From JANQSS01 sp965249735 (GTDB lineage: Bacteria > Bacteroidota > Bacteroidia > Chitinophagales > Saprospiraceae), in the NCBI GenBank assembly GCA_965249735.1, contig CBDFMS010000022.1, positions 1-64,000 of the forward strand: a stretch of DNA of 64,000 nucleotides. The letters run 5' to 3'. The notes beneath the pieces were generated by a model, which made no database searches, was not told the origin of the DNA, and saw nothing but the letters and a program-made list of their open reading frames with translations. A program made the translations under genes and the position numbers. How positions within the stretch are numbered: the stretch's first letter is position 1; each line of letters starts with the position of its first letter. Positions 26,977 through 36,207 of this stretch are shown here, piece by piece.

Positions 26977-27467
26977 CTAATTCGGAAATAGGCGCTCATC
27001 GAAGTACTGAATCATACAGTCTTTCCTAGGGTCAAACAATCTATTGACTCTGTTTTTATCATCATATATTTCCACTTCAAGGATAACTTTTTTCCCCTTT
27101 GATTAAAGACACCCGTCAAAATCGCGTTATTATTCACCAAAATCCTATACTTATTCGGAATTCTGTCATGATTGGTCCTATAGTTTTTCCATTCTTTTAA
27201 TTGTATTGAGTTAATTTCTATGCTATTTTTAATAGCGTATTATGCGAATAATTTATTCATTAAGCTCCGTCTACCGAGTGCTAGAACATCACTTTTATTG
27301 CAACAGTTCTCAGCAGATTTTTTTGTCTCAGTAGCCCAATTCTTGTAAAACTCGTCGGTTATATGAATTTCTTTAATTGAACAATTGCCAGTGCAGGCAT
27401 AAAACAAGCTAATCACTAGAATGACCATTATATTATTTCTAGTCAGAATCTGAGTTGCTAGTTCCAT
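26977..27467 (-). pseudogene. Decayed lipoprotein gene downstream of the RHS operon
   Basis: The frame from an ATG at 27467 starts MELATQILTRNN, has a hydrophobic stretch and a lipobox-like LFYAC, then runs to a TAA at 27240. Protein-like sequence continues in the same frame past that stop (NSIEINSIQLKEWKNYRTNH, IPNKYRILVNNNAIL) to an A-run at 27088-27093; adding one base there continues as VILEVEIYDDKNRVNRLFDP, FDERLFPN and a stop at 26977. One nonsense change and one single-base deletion therefore break it. The position directly after the candidate immunity gene suggests a second small partner of the RHS protein. Sequencing error cannot be excluded for the A-run. Confidence 0.68.
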
Positions 27468-27533
27468 TGAATGTCGAATATTAATCGAAATAATATATGT
27501 ATGATTACAAACAATACTTCGACTCATTCAAAA

Positions 27534-28019
27534 TTAATAAGAAGTCAAAACTTTTGAATACTCCAAAATATCATTATAAAACAACCTGATTATTCTTTTG
27601 TGTTCGAGTTTATTCATTGTTGTCGTTGTTCCACAAATGGTTTCAAAAACAGATGGATTTTCTATCTGTGATATTGCTCGTATAACTTCTTGGCCTTGAC
27701 ATTTGTGCTTTATATAAATTTCATTTGTACTTGTGTTGAAAATGTCGAGTCTAACAAACTGAATTAATCCGTCACTGAGAATTAATCTCAAACTCTCATA
27801 AGAAGAATCTCTAGGGATCAATAGAATGTCTTCATAATTACTTGTCTGTTCAGGGATAATTCGATGTGCTTTTAAAAAAACGCTATCGATCTCTTTGCCC
27901 AATTCAAGTGTAACACGATTGTTGACAATCAATACATCTTCTTGAATTTGTGATTCTTGACAACTGACCATGATAAATGCCAACAATGCAAATAATACTA
28001 AATTTGAGTAATTAATCAT
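27534..28019 (-). CDS. Lipoprotein, candidate immunity partner of the RHS protein
   Basis: 161 residues, signal sequence with lipobox FIMVSC (acylated C20), so probably membrane-anchored. The mature part (VDLTLELGKEID-type strands, SYESLRLILSDGLIQFVRLD, IRLFYNDILEYSKV) has no recognised domain. The ATG overlaps the RHS stop codon by four bases (28016-28019), the coupling typical of polymorphic toxin-immunity pairs. Immunity is inference from position and size; it could also be an assembly or surface-anchoring factor. Confidence 0.68.
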   Translation of the reverse strand: MINYSNLVLFALLAFIMVSCQESQIQEDVLIVNNRVTLELGKEIDSVFLKAHRIIPEQTSNYEDILLIPRDSSYESLRLILSDGLIQFVRLDIFNTSTNEIYIKHKCQGQEVIRAISQIENPSVFETICGTTTTMNKLEHKRIIRLFYNDILEYSKVLTSY

Positions 28020-31000
28020 TCTACAGTTTCGGATAAATTTTGAATAGATTCGTCTTGGGCGCTAAATATTTCTTGATCACCAATCTCGGGATTGGCATTT
28101 GAAATGTTTTTTACAACTCGATTTAAAAAACCTGATAGTACATTCGGATCACTCAAGTCGGCATCTTTAAATTCGCCTTTCTTCAACAAGTTTCCAAGTT
28201 CTCTACCATGTGCATTATTGATTAAATCAATTATTGAATCCTCAGGATAATTGCTAAAACCGGTATCATCCCTTTCATGTGCATCTCCTATCGATTTGGC
28301 CATCTCATCTCCGTATAAGTGTGTAATCATGGCTTGCTGTGAAAGATGTCTAAATGCATCTACAGCAATTCTTCGAACTTCAGGACTTACTCCTCTGTCA
28401 AGGAGTGCCTGACTAAAATCGTCTGCAACAGTGGGAGTATTATAGGGATTGTCTGGGTCATTCGCTTGTCGTAAATGATTTGAAATTGAATTAGCCTTTA
28501 ATAAAGATCCGATGGTTCCTCCTAGCTTGTGGATAGCAAAAATATTTGGATAATTATTGTTAGCAATTTCAATTCGAGTTGAAGGCCCTTTTGGATTAAA
28601 GGTCGTGCTTACCGTTTTGTTTTCAAACTCATGGCTAATAACTAAAAATGAGCTATTATGATTCAAGTTGTCTCCTAACCCGGTAGTGGTTCCATTGATT
28701 GACAATGATCCTCCGCTTAGGGATAAAGACGAATGACTAATATTATAAGTCTGGTTTTGAGCAGGAAAATGTACTGGATGATCAAAATTTTGAACCTTGA
28801 ATTTTGTGTTTCCGAATTTTATGTCCGCTAATTCTCGAGCTTCACCTATGGTGACAGACTCAAGTCCATCTAAATCAATCGCCCATGTGGGTTTATTGCC
28901 CGCATATTGATATGGGGTGTAATATGGGTAAGACCTCGAAAGTGGATCCAGAGATAAAAAACGTCCTAAACCAGAACTGTATATTCTAAATCCATAATTA
29001 TAATTAGTAGTGATTCCGAACGATTTATCTCGTAATTTACCATTGAATCCAAATGAATTATCCAAATTACTTATCAAACTCCGATCCGAATTTTCAAAAC
29101 CAAACGCATAGTATGCCGAGTAGGATTTTTGAATTGGCGAATACCTAACTCCATCAAAAAACTTTAAATCACTAACCACAGAATGCACATTTCCTAAATG
29201 ATTCGATAATTCAAAACCTTTGTTATTTTTCTGATAATTAAAATCAGATGTCGGAGCAGTATTATTGGCAGCAATATTTCTAGTATGACTACCCAGCCTC
29301 GAAGAACCATATAATATAGCTTCTTTTTGTGTCAGCGGCACACCAGTAGCACTTTCATGGATAGATAATATATTTCCTTGTGCATCTCTGATATATAAGG
29401 TTAGCGTTTCATCCCCGACAATTGGCGTCACTTTTTTATACACTCTATTGCCCATGCCGTCATATCGATATTCGACCGTCTGAATGCCATTATCCAGTGT
29501 TCGTACTTTTCCGTAAATGTCCCAAGTGATTGTTTGGCTTTCAGAAGCGTCATTTGTTAATTGACCTATTTCATCGTAATTATAATTGGTACCTGATTGA
29601 TCGTCAATATCGTCAGTTCGTAATCCATTATTCGTGACACCATCATCAACGCGTCTAAGCCGGTTTGGAAAACTTGGTTCGTACTCATAACTCAAATCAT
29701 CAAATTGTTGTCCAGTTCCACCAAGTGGTCGATAACGATCCAAAGACAATAAATTTCCATTTTTATCATAGGAATAACTGGAAGAATAACTATTCACACC
29801 AGAACTTATCCAATTATTTCCAAGAAAGAACTTCGAATTATCCTGTAGTATTCTGTGCAGCTGATCGTACCGATAACTATGGCCATGCAGCCGTCCTTGG
29901 CCATCCGGATTTGCTGGATTGTCGTAAATACTTAAAGCGATATTTCCATTGTAAATTCCTTCGTCGCTGGGCGAATACAAATTCGTCCAAGCTGTAGTCA
30001 TGGCGTTTCCCGGTAATGGTCCACCAATAGGTTCGTAGTCATTCTTGTTATATCCTAAATGGTAGGCAAAGGCATCCTCTGCTATCAAACTGTCTATATT
30101 CCCCATTGCAGCATGGCCGTCTTTCCCGGGGTCGTGATCATGATTCCCAGAGCCATTGGCCATGTTCATTCCTTTGATCCAACCTTGTAGCGTGTAATAA
30201 TAATCTAGGCCCTGCACCTTGTCATCTCCGAGCTCTACACGTGCTAATGGCCCATGCTGATAATAAAAATAGCGGGCGTCTTCTTCCCAGGTTAATTGAT
30301 CAGGAGATGAATAGACACAATGCAATCGATTGTCAGCATCATAGCTATAGCGATGGAAATATTGATCGGAAGAGCCGGGATTAAAACTGACTTCATGAAC
30401 ATTTCCACTGATTAAGTCATAATTGTAAAAAACATCAAAAGGCGAAATACCGGCAATCTGCTGTCTGATCCCTTCTACATTTCCATGTACATCGTAGTTG
30501 TAATACGTTTTGGCTTGCCCCAAGCGATTCACTGAAGAAACCCTTCCTTGCAATTGATTTTGCTCAAATGTGCCAGCACCAGCATCGTCAATATCATAAT
30601 GCGTGATCACTCGATCTCTCCAGTTGTATGGAGGAAGTGATCCAATAGGGAAGTCTGGATCATCCAGATCTGCAATATTCACACCTGTGTAATTAATAAG
30701 TTCACCAGTTTCAACTATGCGGTCGGCATCATCGTATTTGGTGTATACAAACGTTCCGTCCGCTATTCGCTTTGCATCTTCTGTTAAGCGTAAGCGAAGG
30801 TCGCTGTCGTAATAATATCTTGTAAGACCTGCGTCCGTACTTTTTTCTGATAATGGCATATTGAAGCCATTAAATTGATATCTCGTCGTGTACAATTCAT
30901 CGTGGTTTCCGCTGCCACTTGCTTGAACGCCCTCGGGTGCGACAGTGGCCAAAACATTGCCCAGAAGATCTCGGTAATACAAGGTGTATTGATACTCGCG

Positions 31001-34000
31001 ACTATTGATTCTGAGTGAGGCCAATTCGTCGACTCCCCCTTGTCTTAATGCCTCATTCCATTCATTCTCTATGCGCAGTTGACTATCGCGGACTATCTGA
31101 TTCGTGTAGATCCATGCTTGTTCGATACGCTTTTTGATACAGGTGTCCCGGTAAGCTTCGGGTGAAAAAGATGTACGGCATTCAGAAAAATTAAAATCAA
31201 TCGAAGCCTGTGTTTTTTGAATGATGGATGGCCAAACATTTATGAAATATTCTGCTCCATTCTTTTCGAATAAAACATGTAAATCCAATGGAATATACTC
31301 ACTATGTCCTGGAAAAAGGGGAACTAATAGTTCTTTGTAATTATCATTATAATGCTTGCCTACTAATTCATATGTGTGCAACGTGCTCATGTTCTTGTGT
31401 AGCATCAAAGGAAGCCCGTCTTCTGTAATTAAACGAAATTCATAGGCGGTGCCATTGTTTATTACTTCCACAATTGAGTTTTGATCATAATCCACTCCTA
31501 TATTCAAATGCGTTTTAATGAGCAACGTATCAAATCCAATACCATTATACATGGCTGAAGTTACTGTGTCCGCAGAGAACATAGTAACAAAAGTCGTTCC
31601 ATTAAATACACTATCTATCACTTCCATGAAAACCGTGTCATAATTACCACATCTATAATTGCATGACCATGGGATGTCCAAGAAATCGAGAAGATCATCT
31701 TTACTAATTTGTGACTCAAACTGATTATAAATTCTATTTAAAGGTCGGTGAGAAGAATATATGACATCGGGCGTGTTGGTGTAGTTCAAGGCTTGATATA
31801 CGTAGTTTATCTCAGGGACAGGTCCTGAGAACGAGCTATTAGTGAAGATGTGCAAGTATCTGTAATTAGAATCTATGGGTAGGTCATAATAGATGTCTCC
31901 TCGATATGTCTTTTCTACGATGCAATCATCTACTTGAAATGAAGTGCTATTTGCACACCCACTACTAGAATAAACTGCTAAAGTTAGGTCATTTATTATT
32001 TCTTCATCACAACCATTTTGCAAAATGCCTACACGAATAAACTCGGATGTGGGCTTTATTCCAATCCATGCATCATATGTGTGATTATTAAATGCGCAAG
32101 AAGTTGAAGGAGGTGTAGGTCCAGTGGAATCCAACCCTACGTTCCACCATTTTATTGTGTTGATTCCTGTTCCTATAGCATATGGTGGTTCAAAAATTAT
32201 GCCGGGTATAGACGGACATTCTGTAGCGTCGTCAGATATTGTTGGAACATTATCCCAACAGCTTCCTAGACTGAGAACTCCACATTGTTTTTGGCAGTGC
32301 TCCATAAGGTCTATACGTAGAGCGATACTGTCTGTCGGATTAATACTACCTGCTAGAAAAGAATCTCGCATTATCGCAATCCAATATTCCACTTGCGCTT
32401 CACAATCACCAAGCCCATTGGCTCTGATCGAATCAGCGAGATCTAGCAAGTCATCCCCATTTTTCGCGAGTAGAAATTCAGCATCATGTGCAATGCCCGG
32501 AGCCAATTCTGGCGGGCACTGAGTATAGGAGCAATTGTAAATGACTTTGGTTTTAAGACCAGTATACATAGTGGCCATCAAACTCCATGCGGATAGCGTG
32601 TCTTCCTGACCAATCGTGTAAATGATGAAATCGATAAAAGAACAGTCGGTGCAGTTTGTATTTGAGTTGTCAATGGCCTCACATATACCGAGCACTTCAG
32701 CTCCATCATCAGATAATTTGCAGACAAAGCTATCGATGGCATTATCAAAATTGGTGGCTAGAGTACAGTCATATGCAGAATCGATACTTGCATTTTGCAA
32801 TAGAGGGTCCGCCAACTTTATGGCGTTTAATACAGTTGTAAGATCAGTTTCAATATTCCCTGACGGACTACCAAGCTGAAAGATTTCAAAAGCTTTATCT
32901 AAGTCAGGAATAGTGCTCACAATGTAATCAAACGAATCTGATGGCCATGTGGCTTCACAAAGTTCCAGATGACAATATCCTTGATGACAAATGGCTAAGG
33001 CATCACCCCATTCAAATTGCCAATAATTTGGATTCGTGGAAGTAAGTATATTTCCTAATTCCGTGCTTAGGTCAATTGTATCAATTTCCCCATTGCTTCC
33101 GGCGATTATTATTTCAGAACTACTCAAAGAAATGGTGTCCTCATCTAATAATGCACCAAGATTCTCATCCCAATAAAATTGTTCTCCATTGACTGATAGA
33201 ATGGGCAACAAAATATTGTTATCCGTCAAACAATCTTCTATTGATGAAGATAAAAAAGAATCAATATTGGTTCCTTCATCTTGATCGGGGGCCAATTGAT
33301 AGGCTAACATGACTTCTATGGCATCACATTTCAATGACAGCACATCGAGGGCAAAACTATCGGCAAGGGCTTCACAGCCTTCCAGGCAGATGGTAAACGA
33401 ATCGGAAAGAGGATCGTATTGTTCTTCACAAATTAATTCGCAAGTTAAATAGCAGGATGCAGTGTCAATTTGAGAAAGAATATCAGAAAAAATCAAGGAA
33501 TCATTGATGAGTGAATCTGTGATAAAATTAAATTCCCTAATCCAGTAATTCTTAACTGGAATTAATTTTTTATAGATCGTATATTCCCCGATCTCGGCAA
33601 TGGATGCTCCAAAGGAGTACACAGAATCTATTGCCCCACAATTTGAAGAGTGCTTTTTAATTCCTTCAATTCTCCGTTCAAAAATTGAATATGATTGGCC
33701 ATCTATAGTGATATTAATATTATTTCCATCTTCATTTAAAATATACACAGATAAATCCCAGGCCGAAAAATAGCACGTATCATCGACTAGTACGGAAGCT
33801 GGAGTTACAGTATACGAAAAGGTAATGGTTTCATTTGGCATGGCATTGAAAAATGGATGCGCCAGTACACGCTCATCGTCAGGATTAGCTGTTTCATCAA
33901 TGGGCAATTGATGGGTCATTGTTACTGTGTCAGCTCCATCAATTTCTTCTACGCTATTTGGTGTTTGTCCAATCAAAGCTGTGGCTACAACTTGTCCTGA

Positions 34001-35506
34001 TTTATTTAAATAACTGACGCTGCCTTGTCCATTAGGATCAATCGCTACATTCTTTTTATAATGATGTGCAAGTCCTATGGTATCTCCAAAGAGTCTTGAC
34101 AATTCGGTTTGTGTCGGTGTCAAATAATAATATCTGGTGTCATTTGAATCCAATTGATATTGTCCACCAACTCCACTTTGTTTTCGGACACGACCAGTTT
34201 GATCACGCATATATTTCATTTGGGTAAATGGCCGACCGTCGGCATCAGGTAAGAAGTCCCTATGAATTATATCCTGGTTATTGTTTGTACTATAGTATTT
34301 ACCAGCACCAGCTTGATTGCTTAAAGCATCAGCAACCGCTTTTTCATGATTTATATAGTTGAATGGTTGAAGGCTAGAATTCACGTTATATTCTGGCTTG
34401 AAAAATAAATTGTTTTCATTGCCTTGAACGGGTGTTGGAAGGATTTGGATCGTCGGTCGACCTTCCAAGTCATAATCAGTTTCAGCAACCAGTACGGCTT
34501 TCTCATCATTGAGGTAGGTAATCGTTTGTCCTGAGCGCAGTGTATTGTCAAAATACTGTATGACTTTTTTCGATTTTCCTTCTTCGGCGAAGGACTGCTG
34601 CATTTGCCAGTGTGCATCAGGCTCAAATGCCACAATGTTATCTTCTGTAGATTGATTATTGCCGATAGTAATGTTTCGTGAATTGCTAAATTTACCTAAG
34701 ACATATTCGTACGTATTACCAAAAGAATCGGAGTGGCGCCCTACAGCCCTGACTCTGACAAAGAAAGTTCCTTCAGGGTATGTCATATCCAATGAATAGG
34801 AATTTTTGCAAGTCCTGACAGTAATTGCTCTATACCATTCAATCCCAGAATTCGGAGCAAATTTATCCTGGTATATGTATTGCAATTCATAAAACTCGCT
34901 GCCCTCAATTAAGTCCCACTCCAAATTTAGATTGGAATATCCTGATATTTTTATTGGGATTCCAGATGTGTTATTGTCATAAGAGATGACTCCTGTTAGG
35001 GCTGGCATGACGTCTGGGTTAAAGGAAGAAATAGAATCATTCCTCATTTTTAATTCGACTCTTACATCATTAGGAATTGTCCCAGTAGTTATTAAATTAC
35101 TGACTTCGAGTAACAACTGAGATCGGACCGTATCTTCTACGGAAAGTAAATCAATGTACTGATAGTTACTTGTATCTGCCTGAATCGTTAAGGTTTTGGC
35201 CCCAATATTATTGACTCCATCCGTTAGATTGACATCCATAGATATCGACCACATATTACTTGAAAGATCAGTAAGTTCTTCTCTGCCGTAAATGAGTGCC
35301 ACCTCATAACGCAGTCGATGCATCCAGATTGAATCGCTTGGTGGACTCATGCGCATCAGAGGATTTTGTCCTAAACTTATTTTTGCTTGAGCATCCGTCC
35401 AGGGAATGCTCCGAACGATGAGTGCGTCACTATCTATTTGTTGAGAAAGACAGAAAGTTAAGCTAAAGAAAAGGAAAAAGGCGATATGTAATATACGACA
35501 TATCAT
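28016..35506 (-). CDS. Giant RHS-repeat protein with DUF6973-like C-terminal domain
   Basis: 2496 residues, signal peptide (LHIAFFLFFSLTFCLSQQ). N-terminal fibronectin-like region with EFYELQYIYQDKF; a DUF6443-like block near 300-430 (QYFDNTLRSGQTITYLNDEK); a long acidic, cysteine-rich middle (about 680-1330); then RHS repeats (about 1530-2150, e.g. YDDADRIVETGE, YRYDGMGNRVYKK) and the RHS-associated core GLGRFLSLDPLSR (about 2177). After the core, residues 2215-2496 form a distinct tip: DAFRHLSQQAMITHLYGDEM followed by GDAHERDD resembles DUF6973, a domain found at polymorphic-toxin ends. RHS shells enclose and deliver such tips. Its immediate downstream neighbour is a lipoprotein overlapping by four bases. 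Confidence 0.9.
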   Translation of the reverse strand: MICRILHIAFFLFFSLTFCLSQQIDSDALIVRSIPWTDAQAKISLGQNPLMRMSPPSDSIWMHRLRYEVALIYGREELTDLSSNMWSISMDVNLTDGVNNIGAKTLTIQADTSNYQYIDLLSVEDTVRSQLLLEVSNLITTGTIPNDVRVELKMRNDSISSFNPDVMPALTGVISYDNNTSGIPIKISGYSNLNLEWDLIEGSEFYELQYIYQDKFAPNSGIEWYRAITVRTCKNSYSLDMTYPEGTFFVRVRAVGRHSDSFGNTYEYVLGKFSNSRNITIGNNQSTEDNIVAFEPDAHWQMQQSFAEEGKSKKVIQYFDNTLRSGQTITYLNDEKAVLVAETDYDLEGRPTIQILPTPVQGNENNLFFKPEYNVNSSLQPFNYINHEKAVADALSNQAGAGKYYSTNNNQDIIHRDFLPDADGRPFTQMKYMRDQTGRVRKQSGVGGQYQLDSNDTRYYYLTPTQTELSRLFGDTIGLAHHYKKNVAIDPNGQGSVSYLNKSGQVVATALIGQTPNSVEEIDGADTVTMTHQLPIDETANPDDERVLAHPFFNAMPNETITFSYTVTPASVLVDDTCYFSAWDLSVYILNEDGNNINITIDGQSYSIFERRIEGIKKHSSNCGAIDSVYSFGASIAEIGEYTIYKKLIPVKNYWIREFNFITDSLINDSLIFSDILSQIDTASCYLTCELICEEQYDPLSDSFTICLEGCEALADSFALDVLSLKCDAIEVMLAYQLAPDQDEGTNIDSFLSSSIEDCLTDNNILLPILSVNGEQFYWDENLGALLDEDTISLSSSEIIIAGSNGEIDTIDLSTELGNILTSTNPNYWQFEWGDALAICHQGYCHLELCEATWPSDSFDYIVSTIPDLDKAFEIFQLGSPSGNIETDLTTVLNAIKLADPLLQNASIDSAYDCTLATNFDNAIDSFVCKLSDDGAEVLGICEAIDNSNTNCTDCSFIDFIIYTIGQEDTLSAWSLMATMYTGLKTKVIYNCSYTQCPPELAPGIAHDAEFLLAKNGDDLLDLADSIRANGLGDCEAQVEYWIAIMRDSFLAGSINPTDSIALRIDLMEHCQKQCGVLSLGSCWDNVPTISDDATECPSIPGIIFEPPYAIGTGINTIKWWNVGLDSTGPTPPSTSCAFNNHTYDAWIGIKPTSEFIRVGILQNGCDEEIINDLTLAVYSSSGCANSTSFQVDDCIVEKTYRGDIYYDLPIDSNYRYLHIFTNSSFSGPVPEINYVYQALNYTNTPDVIYSSHRPLNRIYNQFESQISKDDLLDFLDIPWSCNYRCGNYDTVFMEVIDSVFNGTTFVTMFSADTVTSAMYNGIGFDTLLIKTHLNIGVDYDQNSIVEVINNGTAYEFRLITEDGLPLMLHKNMSTLHTYELVGKHYNDNYKELLVPLFPGHSEYIPLDLHVLFEKNGAEYFINVWPSIIQKTQASIDFNFSECRTSFSPEAYRDTCIKKRIEQAWIYTNQIVRDSQLRIENEWNEALRQGGVDELASLRINSREYQYTLYYRDLLGNVLATVAPEGVQASGSGNHDELYTTRYQFNGFNMPLSEKSTDAGLTRYYYDSDLRLRLTEDAKRIADGTFVYTKYDDADRIVETGELINYTGVNIADLDDPDFPIGSLPPYNWRDRVITHYDIDDAGAGTFEQNQLQGRVSSVNRLGQAKTYYNYDVHGNVEGIRQQIAGISPFDVFYNYDLISGNVHEVSFNPGSSDQYFHRYSYDADNRLHCVYSSPDQLTWEEDARYFYYQHGPLARVELGDDKVQGLDYYYTLQGWIKGMNMANGSGNHDHDPGKDGHAAMGNIDSLIAEDAFAYHLGYNKNDYEPIGGPLPGNAMTTAWTNLYSPSDEGIYNGNIALSIYDNPANPDGQGRLHGHSYRYDQLHRILQDNSKFFLGNNWISSGVNSYSSSYSYDKNGNLLSLDRYRPLGGTGQQFDDLSYEYEPSFPNRLRRVDDGVTNNGLRTDDIDDQSGTNYNYDEIGQLTNDASESQTITWDIYGKVRTLDNGIQTVEYRYDGMGNRVYKKVTPIVGDETLTLYIRDAQGNILSIHESATGVPLTQKEAILYGSSRLGSHTRNIAANNTAPTSDFNYQKNNKGFELSNHLGNVHSVVSDLKFFDGVRYSPIQKSYSAYYAFGFENSDRSLISNLDNSFGFNGKLRDKSFGITTNYNYGFRIYSSGLGRFLSLDPLSRSYPYYTPYQYAGNKPTWAIDLDGLESVTIGEARELADIKFGNTKFKVQNFDHPVHFPAQNQTYNISHSSLSLSGGSLSINGTTTGLGDNLNHNSSFLVISHEFENKTVSTTFNPKGPSTRIEIANNNYPNIFAIHKLGGTIGSLLKANSISNHLRQANDPDNPYNTPTVADDFSQALLDRGVSPEVRRIAVDAFRHLSQQAMITHLYGDEMAKSIGDAHERDDTGFSNYPEDSIIDLINNAHGRELGNLLKKGEFKDADLSDPNVLSGFLNRVVKNISNANPEIGDQEIFSAQDESIQNLSETVE

Positions 35507-36189
35507 TTCAGCTCATTGAATATTAATTGATAGCCGGAATAAAGTCCAGAATGCACTGTTCCGCTTGATTCATCGACTTTGTTATAGTAATGCTCTAACG
35601 AAAATCTTGGCACATGATCTTTTGACACGAAATCATAGTCGGTGAATTTCATAACAACCTGATCAATTTTTGAATATGCCCTGTCGTATTTTTGCGATAT
35701 CTGCTTTAACAGTCTTTCATCTTTGGTGAATTCATATCTGGCACTTTTTACCGGTCCATTACCATTGGAAGAAAACGTGTAGAAAAGTTTATTTGAAGTA
35801 GGTTGACAATCCAATGTATGAATTCCATCACTTTGCGATAGCCACTTATTCATTTCTTTAGAAACATCGATTTTAATCAAAGGCGCTGCGTACAGTACGA
35901 TATCAATGGTCCGGGCATCGTGATTAACCAATATCGAAAACTCCTTCGCTACTAATCGCTCAAAATCAACATCCAGATATAATACCTGTCCCTCATGCCA
36001 GATAATATCCATTTCGCTTGCATCATTCCATTTGGCCGACTCTCCTTTTGTTATTACTATAAATTTCATGGATACATACTCGGTCTTGCTGAGTAACTCT
36101 GAATAACTATGAATCGTGTCTTGAAAGTCAGGGCAAGGCGCATAGAGAATTGCTGTGAACAAGAACGTTATGTGAATAAGAAATTTCAT
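35503..36189 (-). CDS. Secreted small protein between the two giant RHS-operon genes
   Basis: 228 residues with a signal peptide (MKFLIHITFLFTAILYAP). The rest is beta-rich: YVSMKFIVITKGESAKWNDA, EGQVLYLDVDFERL, FYTFSSNGNGPVKSARYEFT. The pattern recalls LolA-like outer-membrane carrier folds, but no decisive motif is seen. The stop overlaps the RHS ATG by four bases (35503-35506), and it lies 18 bases after the 2172-residue gene, so it is co-expressed with both giant proteins and could help their export or surface attachment. Confidence 0.75.
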   Translation of the reverse strand: MKFLIHITFLFTAILYAPCPDFQDTIHSYSELLSKTEYVSMKFIVITKGESAKWNDASEMDIIWHEGQVLYLDVDFERLVAKEFSILVNHDARTIDIVLYAAPLIKIDVSKEMNKWLSQSDGIHTLDCQPTSNKLFYTFSSNGNGPVKSARYEFTKDERLLKQISQKYDRAYSKIDQVVMKFTDYDFVSKDHVPRFSLEHYYNKVDESSGTVHSGLYSGYQLIFNELK

Positions 36190-36207
36190 GCTTCGTTTTG
36201 GTATCGT

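Noticed and set aside
29665..34635. Several frames inside the giant RHS gene
   Set aside because: They lie in other frames of a well-supported 2496-codon gene and look like shadows.
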